From the NCBI RefSeq assembly GCF_910577125.1, contig NZ_CAJTMN010000023.1, forward strand, positions 1 through 26,525: a stretch of 26,525 nt of DNA. The letters run 5' to 3'. Source of the stretch: an uncultured Rikenella sp. (lineage in GTDB: Bacteria; Bacteroidota; Bacteroidia; Bacteroidales; Rikenellaceae). Shown here piece after piece: positions 15,700-23,291 of this stretch. Under the pieces are notes generated by a model that did not search any database, was not told the DNA's origin, and saw only the letters and a list, made by a program, of their open reading frames with translations. The position numbers were made by a program, and so were the translations under genes. Position 1 is the first letter of the stretch. The number at the start of each line of letters is the position of its first letter.

Positions 15700-16707
15700 T
15701 TATTTCCCCGTCCCCGCCTTCCGGGTCGATGCCCCGTCGTCGCTCCGGTCTTTTTTCGAAGAACTTTTCACCACGGTCAGGTTTTCGAAAGCACGGATAG
15801 CGTCTTCCCGAGATTCGTAGTTGCACGGAACGACCGTCCGACCCTGAATGTCCACAATCCCGAAGCGGCCGTTGCTTTCCACAACTGCAAGCCCATTCGA
15901 GAATGCAGTGGCGCTATCGTAAATGGTCGTGATGAACTCTTGTCCCAAAGTATTCACAAATCCATACCGACCGTTCTTCGATACGCGTGCCACCCCGTCG
16001 ATGAAGTTCGAAATCTCATCGTACTGTACCGGAATAATCTCGTCTCCCATATAAGAGAGGTAACCGTATTTCCCGTCGCGCGAGGCAAATGCCAAACCGT
16101 TTTCGTCGAACGGTGCGATTTCCTTGTAAATCGGCTGTGCGATCTGGTTTCCGGCATTGTCGATCATCCCGAACCGCCCGTCCTTGTACACCAGCGCGAT
16201 TTTATTGACAAATTCATCGATGGCGTTATACACGCACGGAGCGAGTTCGTATCCCGACATGTTGATCAAGCCGCAGCGTCCGCGTTTCCACATCTTGGCC
16301 ACCCCGTCTTCGAAGTCGGTGATGGCGTCATAGCTCACACTGGCCACTTCACGTCCCGCACGGTTGATCAAGCCGTAGTATCCGTTTTTCTTCACCTTGG
16401 CCACCCCGCTCTGGAACGGAGAGATCGAGTCGTAGACCGGAGCCACCACTTCGAGCCCAAGGGTATTCACGAACCCGTAGCGGCCGTCGCGTTTGACTTT
16501 CGCGAGCCCGTCTTCGAACGGTGCGATGCTTTCATAGATCACCGGGGTAAAGACCCGTTTGGTCACATCCATCAGCCCGTATTTCCCGTTCTGTTTGGTC
16601 ACGGTGATACCGTCCTGATAAACGCCCGGCTGCATCAAATCGCCTCCCTGACCATAGGCTGCCACCGCCCCGAAAAGCATGGCCAATGAGAGTAATAGAT
16701 GTTTCAT
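15700..16707 (-). CDS. Secreted WG-repeat protein
   Basis: A 335-residue protein with a signal peptide (MKHLLLSLAMLFGAVAAYGQ). Eight WG/KWG-type repeats of about 33-40 residues follow, recognisable by NGKYGLMD, DGRYGFVN, NGYYGLIN, RGRCGLIN, DGRFGMID, DGKYGYLS, NGRYGFVN and NGRFGIVD, each followed by G..V.P..Y..I..F. Such repeats form beta-rich solenoid or propeller-like proteins in the periplasm or on the surface of Bacteroidota; their function is unknown. The C-terminus is Lys/Ser-rich. The gene is a single transcription unit with its own promoter and terminator. Confidence 0.9.
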   Translation of the reverse strand: MKHLLLSLAMLFGAVAAYGQGGDLMQPGVYQDGITVTKQNGKYGLMDVTKRVFTPVIYESIAPFEDGLAKVKRDGRYGFVNTLGLEVVAPVYDSISPFQSGVAKVKKNGYYGLINRAGREVASVSYDAITDFEDGVAKMWKRGRCGLINMSGYELAPCVYNAIDEFVNKIALVYKDGRFGMIDNAGNQIAQPIYKEIAPFDENGLAFASRDGKYGYLSYMGDEIIPVQYDEISNFIDGVARVSKNGRYGFVNTLGQEFITTIYDSATAFSNGLAVVESNGRFGIVDIQGRTVVPCNYESREDAIRAFENLTVVKSSSKKDRSDDGASTRKAGTGK

Positions 16708-16834
16708 ATTAAAAAAACTGTATCTGTTTAGTACTGAACGGGGAACCGAGACTGGAGAAGGAGGTCTCCTTCAAACGGCCCGGCGCCCGATTCCACCTGC
16801 AAAAACAGGCGAGGTGGGTTTCCCTCTTTCCCGA

Positions 16835-16865
16835 CAAAAGTAGAAAGGATTTTCCAATAAATCAA
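16835..16865 (-). promoter_or_regulatory. Promoter of the WG-repeat gene
   Basis: On the - strand TTG (16863-16865), 20 bases, then TACTTTTG (16835-16842) is a canonical Bacteroidota promoter. It gives a leader of about 120 bases containing a perfect GAAGGAG-GT-CTCCTTC hairpin (about 16755-16770). The rest of the gap back to 16923 shows no other feature. Confidence 0.7.
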
Positions 16866-16922
16866 CATCTGCCGAAAATTTTTGTCGGTCTTTTTTATCG
16901 TTCGCCCGCAAGGGACGAAGGA

Positions 16923-18314
16923 TTACTGCGTAATGTTAGGCTGTTGCAAACCGTATCCTTTGCGGCGGTCTTCGCTCTTCAGGAGGAGTCCGAAGAGGAC
17001 GGCCAGAATCCCTAAGCACAAGAATATCAGCATCGGGAAGGTGTAGTCGTAGCGGGCGATCTCTTTGCCGTCCACCAGGGCCGGCGGGAGTTTGCACCAC
17101 CGGTCGAGCACCCACCCGATCAACAGGGGAACGCCGGCGAGGCCCCAGTTCTGCATCCAAAAAATCAGGGCGTAGGCGGTTCCGAGTTTGCTCTCGGGGA
17201 TAATTTTGGCCACGGAAGGCCACATGGCGGACGGCACCAGCGAGAAGGCGACTCCGAGCACGATCACGAGAACGACGGCGAAGCCCCAGTGGTCGAGCCA
17301 CGGAAGGGAGAAGCCGAAATAGACGCCGACGAGCATCAAGGCACCCCAGATCATCATGGAGGCGCCTTTCCCGCGCCGGTCGTAGAGGTTCCCGAACAGC
17401 GGGGTCAGGATCAGGGTGCCGACGGGCAGCAGCGAGGGGATCAGACCGGAGTATTCGCCGGCGACGTGGAATTTCTGAACGACGAGGTCGACGGCAAACT
17501 TAACAAAGGGGTGCACGGCGGCGTAAAACAAGAGGCACAGAAAGGCCACGTACCAGAAGGCGCGGATCCGGAAGATGGAAAAGATGTCCCGGAAGCGAAA
17601 ACGTTCGTCGTCGCCCAAAGCTTCCTGTGCGCGTTCGCGGTCGAGCCGGCGATCCATGCCGATGTAGACCAGAAAGGTCAGAAAGCCGAGCAAAAGCAAC
17701 ACCATCCCGAAAAGAATCGGGGTGCTGATGGAGTTGCCGAAGGCGCGGGCGATGGGCAGCGGCAATGCCAGGGCGAGGAATGTTCCCATCCGGGCGAAGG
17801 CTAGGTTCATACCGAGGGCGAAGGCGAGTTCTTTCCCTTTGAACCACCGTACGATGATTTTATTGGCGGTTATCCCGATGGCTTCATACCCGACGGCGAA
17901 CAGGGCGTACCCGAGCGAAGCCGTGAGCACCTGGGGTTTCATGGTCTTCGGGCCGAAGAACCAGATGTCGACCATGCGGGCGGGATCCATAAATCCGATG
18001 GCGTAATATTTGACGGCGATCCCGACGAGCATCACGCCGACGGATACGACGCCGGTGAACCGGGCGCCCATTTTGTCGAGCACCATCCCGCCGAAAATCA
18101 GCATCAGCAGGAAGATGTTGAACCATCCGTATCCGCTGTTAAACAGGCCGAAGTCGGTGCTGTCCCACTGGAAGAGCTCTTCGAGCAGCCCTTTCAGGGG
18201 GGCGAGCACGTCGGCGAGAAAGTAGCCGCAGAACATGGTCAGGGAGACCATCAGCAGAACGGTCCAGCGGGCTCGTTTGGAGTCGGAGATGTTTTGGCGT
18301 AAAGTTTCTACCAT
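16923..18314 (-). CDS. Major facilitator superfamily transporter
   Basis: About twelve hydrophobic segments and the MFS loop motif FGGMVLDKMGARFTG between helices 2 and 3, plus LYDRRGKGASMMIWG in the second half, mark an MFS permease of the inner membrane. The substrate is not evident. I place the start at the ATG at 18314 (463 residues) because MVETLRQNISDSKRARW resembles the start of related Bacteroides permeases as I recall them. The frame extends 29 codons further to a TTG at 18401, but that stretch is low in conservation signs and would end next to the inserted cassette B. No TAnnTTTG promoter is visible upstream. Confidence 0.88.
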   Translation of the reverse strand: MVETLRQNISDSKRARWTVLLMVSLTMFCGYFLADVLAPLKGLLEELFQWDSTDFGLFNSGYGWFNIFLLMLIFGGMVLDKMGARFTGVVSVGVMLVGIAVKYYAIGFMDPARMVDIWFFGPKTMKPQVLTASLGYALFAVGYEAIGITANKIIVRWFKGKELAFALGMNLAFARMGTFLALALPLPIARAFGNSISTPILFGMVLLLLGFLTFLVYIGMDRRLDRERAQEALGDDERFRFRDIFSIFRIRAFWYVAFLCLLFYAAVHPFVKFAVDLVVQKFHVAGEYSGLIPSLLPVGTLILTPLFGNLYDRRGKGASMMIWGALMLVGVYFGFSLPWLDHWGFAVVLVIVLGVAFSLVPSAMWPSVAKIIPESKLGTAYALIFWMQNWGLAGVPLLIGWVLDRWCKLPPALVDGKEIARYDYTFPMLIFLCLGILAVLFGLLLKSEDRRKGYGLQQPNITQ

Positions 18315-18446
18315 CTGTTTTGTAGGTTTCTTTTCTATATGTACTGCGGTGTTGTCGCAGGTTTCTTGCTGGCGTTTTTCGGTAACGTTCGTTTTGGACA
18401 ACGTTTTTGTCGGTGTTTTTACCGGCGACTTTTATGCGGGCCCGTT

Positions 18447-18631
18447 CCGCCCCGGGCTACCGCATCGCAGGCTCGGGCGAGCCGGACGGCGTCGGCCACC
18501 ACGGGTACAGTTGGTCATCCGCTGTCAGCGGGACTTACGGCGTGTTCTTGGGCTTCGGCACGCAGTACCTCAATCCCTGCAGCGCGGACAACCGTGCCTT
18601 CGGTCGTCAGTTGCGTTGCCTCTCGGAATAA
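18447..18631 (+). pseudogene. Orphan FISUMP/lectin-like C-terminal cassette B
   Basis: From SAPGYR to the TAA about 61 residues are encoded, including GHHGYSWSSAVSG and AFGRQLRCLSE. It is homologous to cassette A at 10128 and begins at the same APGYR motif and ends at the same QLRCLSE stop. An in-frame ATG at 18434 lies 13 bases before the shared boundary but has no signal peptide or domain in front, so expression is unlikely. The cassette sits upstream of the divergent MFS gene, just as cassette A sits upstream of the divergent ftsQ. See the findings for the codon pattern. Confidence 0.6.
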
Positions 18632-18633
18632 AC

Positions 18634-18670
18634 GGTGCCTCCAGGCACTCCGAAATGGCCGGGTCTACCC
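18634..18670 (+). repeat. REP-like unit, copy 4, directly after cassette B
   Basis: GGTGCCTCCAGGCACTCCG then GGCCGGGTCTACCCC starts 3 bases after the cassette stop. Cassette A likewise runs straight into the tail of such a unit (GGGTAGAGG). Confidence 0.65.
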
Positions 18671-18708
18671 CAACAAGGCAGCCTTTACCCTACACCATTG
18701 CGGCCGGA

Positions 18709-18800
18709 CGCCCGGGAGCGACCGCAATTCTCGACGCGCAAGCGGCGTGTTGCGGGCCTCCCGTGGGGAGGCGTCCGGCCCGCGCGGTTCTGCGAACCGC
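18709..18800 (-). repeat. 92-bp dispersed repeat, inverted relative to 10558-10650
   Basis: Near-identical reverse complement of 10558-10650, including the compensatory hairpin change (CGGTTC-TGC-GAACCG here). Confidence 0.7.
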
Positions 18801-18923
18801 AAGAGCACAGCTTACTCACCACCCAATTCTCCGCCCGTTCGTCCTCGGAGCGCCCCCCTCGCGCCGCTAAAGCGTCGCTCTCGCCGAGGACGGCGATTCT
18901 GCGAATCGCGCTACTCGCTCTCC

Positions 18924-19054
18924 GCCCCGTGTCAGCCCATGCGGCTCCGCTGTCGCTCCGCCACCATTCGCATTTTCCCGCGCGCTGGCAGAAATCTTAT
19001 CCAAACGCGCACCACGCGTTTGGATGATTTCCTTCTCCAGCTGTCGCGCGCGGG
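18924..19054 (+). repeat. Direct repeat of 10811-10850 and 10892-10966, with palindromic unit H6
   Basis: GCGGCTCCGCTGTCGCTCCG and the H6 palindrome at 18991-19031 (ATCCAAACGCGC/GCGTTTGGAT core) with flanks GCGCGCTGGC and CTCCAGC.GTCGCGCGCGGG match the ftsQ-murC insertion in the same orientation. The remaining bases of this gap (18801-18923 and 19055-19188) are GC-rich without a credible gene. Confidence 0.7.
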
Positions 19055-19188
19055 TCGAGCTTCGACTGCCCTCGGGCCGGGCGGGCCCCGCGTGCCCGCG
19101 GTGAGCGGATGGCTGTGTCAGCCCAAATCTTCGAACCGTTCTCTGTTCGCGCGCCTCAGGCTCAGCAGTTCTTATTCTTGCGCGCGCC

Positions 19189-21234
19189 TCAACGCCCGTT
19201 CTTGATACAGTAGCGTTTCAGCACGTCATAGGCTTCCAACAAACCCAGCTCTCCGGCTTTGCTCAAATCCAGACACCCCTTCTGGGTATCCTGCATGAAT
19301 ATCTGAACCAGCCCCCGGTTATAATACGCCTCAGCCAGATACGGAAACCGTTCGATGGCACGCGTGTACTGCTCGAAAGCGCCCGGCAGATCGCCGCTCA
19401 GACACAACAGATTTCCCAAGTTGTAGTAGACCTGCGGCAACTCCGGCATCAGTTCCGCCGCACGACGCATATCGGCGATCGCTTCGCTGTAATCGTAGGT
19501 GCGCCGCCCGGAATTCTGCAACAGCTGCGCAGCCGGATCCTCGGATCGCACGGCCACCTGCTGCATCACGCTGTTCCCCTCCAGCGAGGCGACGAACTCG
19601 ATCATCTCGGCCGCGGCAGCCCCCCGGTTCAAATAAATCAACGGATTGTCGATCGCCATCCGCTCGGCCCGGCGATAGTAGCTCAGGCCCGAAGCGTACT
19701 GCTGCAAAGCGGTCTGGGTCACTCCACGCAAGAAATTGTCTTCCCATTCGACCGGCGAGACGTTCATTTCATCCCAGAGCGAGACGCTGTCTCCCGCCAG
19801 TCCCAGCTCCTCGATTCGCGGCACGGCGGTCATATCGAACCGATACCCTGCCCCGGCCGTCCTGCGTCCGACGGCTGTCGCGAGCAACTCGTTCAGATAG
19901 CCGTCCAAACGGGCGTTCCGATAATCCCGGGGATTGTAGACCCGGGTGGCGGAGTCGGCAGGAACGACCCACCCGATCCGGAAAAGAGGCATCAGACGCA
20001 CCTCCTGCTGCCTGTCGCCCCGCATGGAGCGCAGTTCGTTATTACCGAAATCGGCGTCGAACGAGAGCAGTTTGTCGAACTGACGGCTGGTGTCGGCAAA
20101 GGAGGTAAAGGTGCTGTCGCTCAGCTTCCGCCGGTAGGCTTCGATCTTCTCTTCGGCGATCCGCCGGTCGCGTTCTGCGCCGCGGAAGTCGCGAAGGAGA
20201 CCTTTCAGTTGAGAGCGAGACAAATAGGCGTTGGCAAAATCGGGATAGAGTTCGATCGCGCGCGTATAGTCGTCGATCGCACCGCGATAGTCGCCGATGC
20301 GAATCTTCACGGAGGCGCGGTTGTAGAAAACCAGCACATTCCCCGGGTTGTAGCGCGCCACGCGGTCGTAATCCTCAATAGCGCAATTGTAGTCGCCGAT
20401 CTGGCTCCGCAAGATAGCCCGGTTGAAGTAGGTGACGGAGTTGGTGGAGTCGTAGGCGACGGCACGGTCGAAGTCGGCCAAGGCGCTAATCGGTTGCGAC
20501 TGGTTCACGTAGGCGTAAGCGCGATAGAAGTAGGCGATGGCCAGTGTGCTGTCGATCCGCAAGGCCTCGGTAAGGTCTCTGATTCCCTCTTCGTTCCGCT
20601 GCTGGGCCACTTCGAGCAGCCCGCGCCGCACGAAACCGTCGGCTTCGTTGGGGTTGATCTCCACGGCGCGGTTGAAGTCGGCATAAGCGCGGGTGGTGTC
20701 TTTCAGATAGAGGTAGCAGGTTCCCCGGTTGGTGAGGGCGTTGACATCGGCGGGCTTCGAACGAAGGTAGCGCGAGAAGTCTTCCACGGCCCGGTCGAAC
20801 TGCTGGCTCAGGAAATAGGTGACGCCGCGGCTATAATAGGTGGCGGGCAGATTGGGCCGCAGCTCGGCGGCGGTGCGGTAGTCCTGCAGGGCGTCGTTGT
20901 AGTTCCCCATCCGCGAACGGGTGATGGCGCGGTACTGATAGGCCATCGTATAGACGGGGTTGACGGCGATGGCCTGCGTAAAGTCGGATTCGGCGCCGAT
21001 CAGGTCGTCGAGGTTGTATTTGGCGACGCCGCGCAGAAAATACCCTTCATACTCTTTGGTCTCGGTGCGGAGCAGGAGGTTGAGCATCTCGATGGCGCTG
21101 CGGTAGTCGCCGTCCATGATCAGTTCGCGGCCTTTATAAAAAAAGTAGGGCTTGTTCAGCTGCGCGAACGCCCCGCCGATACTGAACCACAGAGCGACCG
21201 ACCACAATACGATTACGGCGAGGTGTTTTTTCAT
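19189..21234 (-). CDS. Secreted/periplasmic tetratricopeptide-repeat protein
   Basis: A 681-residue protein with a signal peptide (MKKHLAVIVLWSVALWFSIG, then GAFAQ). About ten TPR units of 34 residues cover residues 26-360, with the usual A..Y..RG......G....A..D...A..L.P pattern. A non-repeat middle part (about 375-480) contains FDADFGNNELRSMRG and is followed by three more TPRs to the end (AIERFPYLAEAYYNRGLVQI, then LGLLEAYDVLKRYC). It is probably a periplasmic scaffold for protein complexes; the partner is unknown. The stop lies at the edge of the cassette B repeat region, and a palindromic unit lies just upstream of the start. Confidence 0.9.
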   Translation of the reverse strand: MKKHLAVIVLWSVALWFSIGGAFAQLNKPYFFYKGRELIMDGDYRSAIEMLNLLLRTETKEYEGYFLRGVAKYNLDDLIGAESDFTQAIAVNPVYTMAYQYRAITRSRMGNYNDALQDYRTAAELRPNLPATYYSRGVTYFLSQQFDRAVEDFSRYLRSKPADVNALTNRGTCYLYLKDTTRAYADFNRAVEINPNEADGFVRRGLLEVAQQRNEEGIRDLTEALRIDSTLAIAYFYRAYAYVNQSQPISALADFDRAVAYDSTNSVTYFNRAILRSQIGDYNCAIEDYDRVARYNPGNVLVFYNRASVKIRIGDYRGAIDDYTRAIELYPDFANAYLSRSQLKGLLRDFRGAERDRRIAEEKIEAYRRKLSDSTFTSFADTSRQFDKLLSFDADFGNNELRSMRGDRQQEVRLMPLFRIGWVVPADSATRVYNPRDYRNARLDGYLNELLATAVGRRTAGAGYRFDMTAVPRIEELGLAGDSVSLWDEMNVSPVEWEDNFLRGVTQTALQQYASGLSYYRRAERMAIDNPLIYLNRGAAAAEMIEFVASLEGNSVMQQVAVRSEDPAAQLLQNSGRRTYDYSEAIADMRRAAELMPELPQVYYNLGNLLCLSGDLPGAFEQYTRAIERFPYLAEAYYNRGLVQIFMQDTQKGCLDLSKAGELGLLEAYDVLKRYCIKNGR

Positions 21235-21238
21235 GCTG

Positions 21239-21246
21239 CAAATATA
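21239..21246 (-). promoter_or_regulatory. -7 box directly before the TPR gene
   Basis: TATATTTG on the - strand fits TAnnTTTG exactly and lies 4 bases from the ATG, the same geometry as before ftsW. There is no TTG at the expected -33 distance; palindromic unit H7 begins about 30 bases further up. Confidence 0.35.
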
Positions 21247-21278
21247 GTTTTTTCAATTCATCTTTTTCCGCGCGCCTG

Positions 21279-21324
21279 GGCGATTCATTCTCTTTCGGCT
21301 CATCGCCGAAAGAGTTGAATCGCC
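21279..21324. repeat. Palindromic unit H7
   Basis: GGCGATTCATTCTCTTTCGG pairs with CCGAAAGAGTTGAATCGCC around the loop TCATC with one mismatch and one bulge. Flanks GCGCGCCTG and GACGGCGGCGCGCGG match unit H4 at 11200. Confidence 0.75.
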
Positions 21325-21352
21325 TCTTTTGACGGCGGCGCGCGGTGGGTTT

Positions 21353-21623
21353 GAGGGTACTGTTCTTTCTGTGAACAGAAAGAACCAAAGAAACTTTAGA
21401 GGATGCTGGCGCATCCTAAAGCTGCCGGCGGCCCAACTCTCGGACTGTCCGTCGGGCTGTGGTTTTCCGGCGCGGCGCGCTAATATAAGGCAAATAACCC
21501 AAGCGCGCCCGCCGAAAATCCAACCCGACAGACCTGCGAAGATTGAGGACTGCGGAGCCTAAGGTATAGCGTAGCTAACTGAAAGTTCTTTGCGCCGCTT
21601 TCTTTCAAGAAAGCGGCAGTTCC
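21353..21623 (+). repeat. R element copy R1 (full length, about 270 bp)
   Basis: Layout: GAGGGTACT, hairpin GTTCTTTCTG-TGAA-CAGAAAGAAC, ACTTTAGAGGATGC..GCATCCTAAAG hairpin, a long central stem (about 21452-21530, arms GTCGGG..GGCGCGC and GCGCGCC..CCCGAC), then GACTGCGGAGCCTAAGG, TAGCGTAGCTAACTGAAAG, and end hairpin CCGCTTTCTTTCAAGAAAGCGG. The two ends are related in inverted orientation, like terminal inverted repeats. It contains no gene. It ends 10 bases from the stop of the radical SAM gene. Confidence 0.8.
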
Positions 21624-21632
21624 AGCAAACAA

Positions 21633-22586
21633 CTACCGGAAGAGGCGGCCTTGCCAGGTGGAGCGCTCTTCGAGCCGAGCTTCGAGCAGCTGGAGCAGAC
21701 GCTCGTTCCGCACGGAGCCCCACGGTGAAGGAACAAGATGGTATCGCGGCGGAGCTTCGCCCGCGAAACGCTCGATCACCAGCTCCGGACGAAGCCGCTC
21801 CAGAAGGTCGATAAAAAGATCGATGTACTCGGGCAGCGTCCGGAACCGATACTGTTCGGGATGTTCGGCGTAGTCGCGGGCCATGGCCGTGTCGCGGAAG
21901 AGCTGGAGCTGGTGGAATTTGACGGTGTCGAGCGGCAGGGCGTTGATGACCGCGGCCTGACCGACCAGCATCTCGTCGCTCTCGCCCGGCAGACCCAGGA
22001 TGAAATGGGCGCCACAGTGCACCCCCCGGGCGGCGGTCTGTTCGATAGCCCGGACAGCAGCAGCGAAATCGTGTCCGCGGTTCACGCGCCACAGGGTCTC
22101 GTCGTAAACCGATTCGACGCCGTATTCCAGAATCACATAATGTCCCGCCGCGACGAGTTCGGCGAAGTAGTCGAGTTTCGCCTCGTCGACGCAGTCGGGA
22201 CGGGTGCCCACCACGATTCCCGCGATGGCCGGATGACGCAGGGCTTCGTCGTAAATCGCCCGCAGCTCGGCCAGCGGCTTATAAGTATTGGAGTAACTTT
22301 GGAAATAGGCCAGATAGCGCTGAGCGCGGGGGTAACGGTTGCGGTGGAAGAGAATGCCTTCGTCGATCTGACGCGAGACGGAGTAGCCGCGGTGGCTGTA
22401 CGAAGGGCTGAAGGCGTCGTTGTTGCAAAAGGAGCACCCTCCGGTCGAGATCGTCCCGTCGCGGTTGGGGCAGGTGAAGCCGGCGTCGATGACGACTTTC
22501 TGCATCCGGCCGCCGAACAGACGGCGGAAGTAGGCGGAGTAGCTATGGAACCGGCGGGTATCGCCCCACGGAAATATTTCGGACAT
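21633..22586 (-). CDS. YhcC-like radical SAM protein (TIGR01212 family)
   Basis: A 317-residue protein starting at the ATG at 22586 (MSEIFPWGDTRRFHSYSAYF). The frame extends 40 codons upstream, but that stretch is Arg-rich and overlaps the preceding gene, so it is not the start. Cys39, Cys51 and Cys54 form CPNRDG..GGCSFC, the widely spaced iron-sulfur motif of the YhcC/Elp3-like radical SAM family rather than the common CxxxCxxC. IVVGTRPDCVDEAKLDY, LEYGVESVYDETLWRVNRGH and HFILGLPGESDEM are further family marks. The substrate is unknown to me. It is the last gene of a three-gene operon, 14 bases after the AlkD-like gene. Confidence 0.9.
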   Translation of the reverse strand: MSEIFPWGDTRRFHSYSAYFRRLFGGRMQKVVIDAGFTCPNRDGTISTGGCSFCNNDAFSPSYSHRGYSVSRQIDEGILFHRNRYPRAQRYLAYFQSYSNTYKPLAELRAIYDEALRHPAIAGIVVGTRPDCVDEAKLDYFAELVAAGHYVILEYGVESVYDETLWRVNRGHDFAAAVRAIEQTAARGVHCGAHFILGLPGESDEMLVGQAAVINALPLDTVKFHQLQLFRDTAMARDYAEHPEQYRFRTLPEYIDLFIDLLERLRPELVIERFAGEAPPRYHLVPSPWGSVRNERLLQLLEARLEERSTWQGRLFR

Positions 22587-22600
22587 ACCTATTATATATA

Positions 22601-23284
22601 CTACGGCAGATATTCGATTTGCCAGCGCACCTCGTCGGCGACGCCGACCGGAAGACGCTCCAGCACGCCGGTCACGGCCGCGCGCAAGGCGGGACGGCGA
22701 CGCCACATCTCGCGCAGGGCATAGACGGCGGAGCGTTCTTCGGTATGCGTTCCGAAGGCGGTCGGGTCGGCGAGCAGGGCAGCGAAATCGGCGTCGGTCA
22801 CGGCTCCGCTCCCGTCGGCCGGGGCGGCCAGACGGCCGATCATAAAGAAGGCGGCCAGACGCCTCAAGGGATCAGAAGCCTCTCCGGTGGCGGTCGCCCA
22901 CCGCACAGCGACCGTCCATGCCGCGGGCGACCGCCAGAACAGTTGCATGGCGCACTGCTCGGCGAGCTCCGCAGAGCCGCGCCAGGCGTCGGCCCACTGC
23001 TCCATCCGGTCGGCGTCCAGGGTCTGCGGGTCGTCGATAAAGAGGGCGGCGAGCTTCAGCTCCCGCACGTCCTGACGCCACAGCAGGATGGCCAGCCCGG
23101 AGTCGGGGGCATAGGCCGCGGCGGCCTCCCGGATGGTGGGTAGCGAGACGCCGTAGTTCAGTCCGTAGCCGCTCGGCCGGCCGCCATAAGCACGCATGGC
23201 GTCGGTGACGGCGCCGTTCATCTCGATCTTCAGCCGCCGAAGCAAGGCGACCATTTTATCATTTGTAGTGGGCATTTCGGGCAT
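22601..23284 (-). CDS. AlkD-like DNA alkylation repair protein (HEAT-repeat)
   Basis: An alpha-helical protein of 227 residues with the pattern of the AlkC/AlkD family: NYGVSLPTIREAA, LAILLWRQDVRELKLAAL, MEQWADAW, AEQCAMQLFWRS. Family members that have been studied remove bulky or positively charged alkylated bases; the specificity of this one cannot be read from sequence. I choose the ATG at 23284, 7 bases after the stop of the upstream gene, over a TTG at 23317 that would overlap it. Genes on both sides are on the same strand with gaps of under 15 bases. Confidence 0.8.
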   Translation of the reverse strand: MPEMPTTNDKMVALLRRLKIEMNGAVTDAMRAYGGRPSGYGLNYGVSLPTIREAAAAYAPDSGLAILLWRQDVRELKLAALFIDDPQTLDADRMEQWADAWRGSAELAEQCAMQLFWRSPAAWTVAVRWATATGEASDPLRRLAAFFMIGRLAAPADGSGAVTDADFAALLADPTAFGTHTEERSAVYALREMWRRRPALRAAVTGVLERLPVGVADEVRWQIEYLP

Positions 23285-23291
23285 GGAGAGT

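Noticed and set aside
18315..18401. TTG-initiated 29-codon N-terminal extension of the MFS protein
   Set aside because: Weak start codon and no transporter-like features; the ATG at 18314 leaves a normal short cytoplasmic head.
10321..19188. CRISPR array in the repeat-rich intergenic regions
   Set aside because: Repeats are irregularly spaced palindromes in both orientations without uniform spacers, and no cas gene is present.
22587..22706. Upstream 40-codon extension of the radical SAM gene
   Set aside because: Arg-rich, overlaps the end of the AlkD-like gene in another frame, and the family start pattern begins at the ATG at 22586.
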